From positions 520,039-584,038 of the forward strand of contig NZ_HG003686.1 of assembly GCF_000312365.2 (NCBI RefSeq): a stretch of 64,000 bases of DNA, read 5' to 3'. Within the stretch, counting starts at the first letter, position 1; the number at the start of each line of letters is the position of its first letter. The translations under genes were made by a program, and so were the position numbers. This DNA is from Anaerococcus provencensis. GTDB lineage: Bacteria > Bacillota > Clostridia > Tissierellales > Peptoniphilaceae. The notes beneath the pieces were generated by a model. The model had not been told where the DNA came from, searched no databases, and saw only the letters and a list, made by a program, of their open reading frames with translations. This document shows positions 62,674 to 64,000 of the stretch, one piece after another.

Positions 62674-63867
62674 ATGAAAAAATTTTTACCAATAATACTA
62701 GGATCAGACCTAAATACATATTCTATAGCAAGGGAAATCCATGAAGCCTATGGCATAAAGTCAGTTGTTGCAACATCTGCTATATTCTTACCTTGTATAG
62801 ACTCTGATATAATTAAATTTTACAAGAAGAAAGATTTCTCAAAAGAAAAAGATATTTTTTCGGGCCTTTTAAATGAAATTTACCATGATTACAAAGATTC
62901 ATGCGATGATTTTATCATATTTGCTCCAGATGATTATATGAGAAATTTCCTCATAAATAATTTGACTTTATTGGAATTTAAGCCAAAACTCCCATATGCA
63001 GATATAGACACTATAAATTCTATAAAGACTAAAGATGAATTTAACCAAAAAATAGCCCATCTTGACCTAGTCCCACAAACAATTTTAGCAAATGAGGAAA
63101 ATTATAGAAAACTAGATTTTCCAGATAATGTCTTCATAAAAGCAGACGATGATGTGTTTTATAAAAAACTTGATTTTGATGGCTGGCAAAAGGGCTACCA
63201 TTCCAAATCAAAAGAGCAGACTATAAAAATCTTGGAAAATATTTTTTCTAATGGTTATGACAAGAATATGATGGTCCAAGAATTTGTAGCTGGAGGAGAC
63301 GGAAGCGAATTTAGTATCGATGGTTATAGGTCAAAAGCTGGTTTTTCTATGTCAGCTTGCAAGAATGTCATGCTTGACAAAAGACCAGATTGGGTAGGCA
63401 ATTTTGTAGCCAAAATTGATACTGACCAAGATATTTTATACGATTACGCAAGAAAAATAGTAGAAAGTCTTGGAGTTTATGGACTATTTAATATTGACTT
63501 TAAGAAGGATATAGATACTGGAAAGATTTATGCATTTGAAATAAATCTACGCCAAGGTCGCTGCCACTACTATGCGACTCAAAACGGAGTAAACTTATCA
63601 AAGATAGCAATAGAAGATTTAATATTTGATAATCGAATGGAAGTAATAGGAGATAAGCCATTTGCCTACTACAACCTAGACCTTGACCAAACTATAGAAA
63701 ATATGGCGGCTGATTTGAAAGAAGAATATACCAGTCCAGTAAGATTTGACAATTGTATCAACCCTCTAGTCTACGATAAGGATTGGAATAGGAAAAGAAG
63801 TAAAAAAATAGAAAAATACTTGGATAAACTAGGCAAAGAAACATTTACTTATACAGAGATACAATAA
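62674..63867 (+). CDS. ATP-grasp ligase, D-aspartate-ligase-like (cell wall cross-bridge)
   Basis: This 397-aa protein has an N-terminal PIILGSDLNTYSIAREIHEA matching the start of Enterococcus faecium D-aspartate ligase (ILLGSDMNVYGMAR...), which adds D-Asp to the lysine of peptidoglycan precursors. The ATP-grasp core spans ~115-310, with metal/ATP residues in the FEINLRQGRCHYY region. Peptoniphilaceae often have D-Glu or D-Asp bridges, so the substrate may be either. RBS AAAGGAG. Confidence 0.78.
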   Translation: MKKFLPIILGSDLNTYSIAREIHEAYGIKSVVATSAIFLPCIDSDIIKFYKKKDFSKEKDIFSGLLNEIYHDYKDSCDDFIIFAPDDYMRNFLINNLTLLEFKPKLPYADIDTINSIKTKDEFNQKIAHLDLVPQTILANEENYRKLDFPDNVFIKADDDVFYKKLDFDGWQKGYHSKSKEQTIKILENIFSNGYDKNMMVQEFVAGGDGSEFSIDGYRSKAGFSMSACKNVMLDKRPDWVGNFVAKIDTDQDILYDYARKIVESLGVYGLFNIDFKKDIDTGKIYAFEINLRQGRCHYYATQNGVNLSKIAIEDLIFDNRMEVIGDKPFAYYNLDLDQTIENMAADLKEEYTSPVRFDNCINPLVYDKDWNRKRSKKIEKYLDKLGKETFTYTEIQ

Positions 63868-63873
63868 TATAAA

Positions 63874-63906
63874 AAATAACTCCCCAAATGAGGAGTTATT
63901 TTTTTA
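63874..63906. terminator. Bidirectional terminator
   Basis: AAATAACTCC/GGAGTTATTT with T-runs on both sides lies between convergent genes. The stop codon of the minus-strand gene falls within its arm. Confidence 0.8.
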
Positions 63907-64000
63907 CAAACAAATTGTCATCTCTAAATATAATAGGCTTGATTGGATACTCATCATTGGAATAATCATAAAGATCCATCAAGTAGTCATAAAGATCATT
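63896..64000 (-). CDS. C-terminal fragment of an unknown gene, runs off the window
   Basis: The last 34 codons on the minus strand are open to the window edge and end in PIIFRDDNLFVKK. The terminator hairpin directly at its end supports a real gene. It is too short to identify. Confidence 0.5.
   Translation of the reverse strand, partial: NDLYDYLMDLYDYSNDEYPIKPIIFRDDNLFVKK

Overview
This window comes from a low-GC, Gram-positive anaerobe. An arginine deiminase operon, T-box leaders, an MscL with a C-terminal zinc ribbon, and a D-aspartate-ligase-like ATP-grasp enzyme all fit the Peptoniphilaceae. Anaerococcus is my best guess; this is inferred from gene content, not from a database match.

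Layout. 1-6530 is an rRNA operon (16S 3' end, tRNA-Ala, 23S, 5S) followed by eleven tRNA genes. The 23S gene carries a ~375-nt intervening sequence in the helix-45 region. The spacers are packed with two families of dispersed palindromic repeats and with duplicated tRNA ends. 6.9-13.1 kb holds the arginine deiminase operon (arcA, arcB, arcC and a YfcC-type permease), divergent from a regulator with two tandem AraC DNA-binding domains. 13.3-15.4 kb holds a B3/4-domain gene and an HtrA protease. 15.5-19.4 kb is the conserved ylxM-ffh-rpsP-khpA-rimM-trmD-rplS operon.

19.5-26.0 kb is the most interesting segment: a very AT-rich island between rplS and rbgA, two genes that commonly lie next to each other. 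It encodes an XRE/TPR (RRNPP-like) regulator, a divergent 42-aa secreted-peptide ORF, a radical SAM/SPASM enzyme, two overlapping mini-ORFs (one with a Cys-Ala-Cys...Trp motif), an ABC exporter and a second, different radical SAM enzyme. Together these look like a quorum-regulated RiPP pathway with two radical SAM steps. The candidate precursor ORFs sit between two perfect 22-bp inverted repeats, which could mark an invertible or mobile cassette.

26.1-31.0 kb continues the housekeeping block: rbgA, rnhB, yraN, dprA, topA. 31.1-33.5 kb (minus strand) holds a GntR-controlled ABC module and mscL. 33.6-43.7 kb contains Nudix, DacA-like, tadA, dehydrogenase, udk, glgB, apbE and DUF1846 genes, plus a tRNA-Arg(CCT) preceded by another spacer repeat. 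43.8-45.9 kb encodes a metallophosphoesterase. 46.0-49.4 kb is a T-box-controlled SsuABC/TauABC-like ABC operon whose binding-protein gene is frameshifted. 49.6-57.2 kb is a DNA replication and c-di-AMP block (yybS-like, gdpP, rplI, dnaB, dnaD, dnaI-like). 57.2-64 kb holds a DUF4349 lipoprotein, T-box-regulated serS, an OatA-like acyltransferase and the D-aspartate-ligase-like gene. A minus-strand gene runs off the right end.
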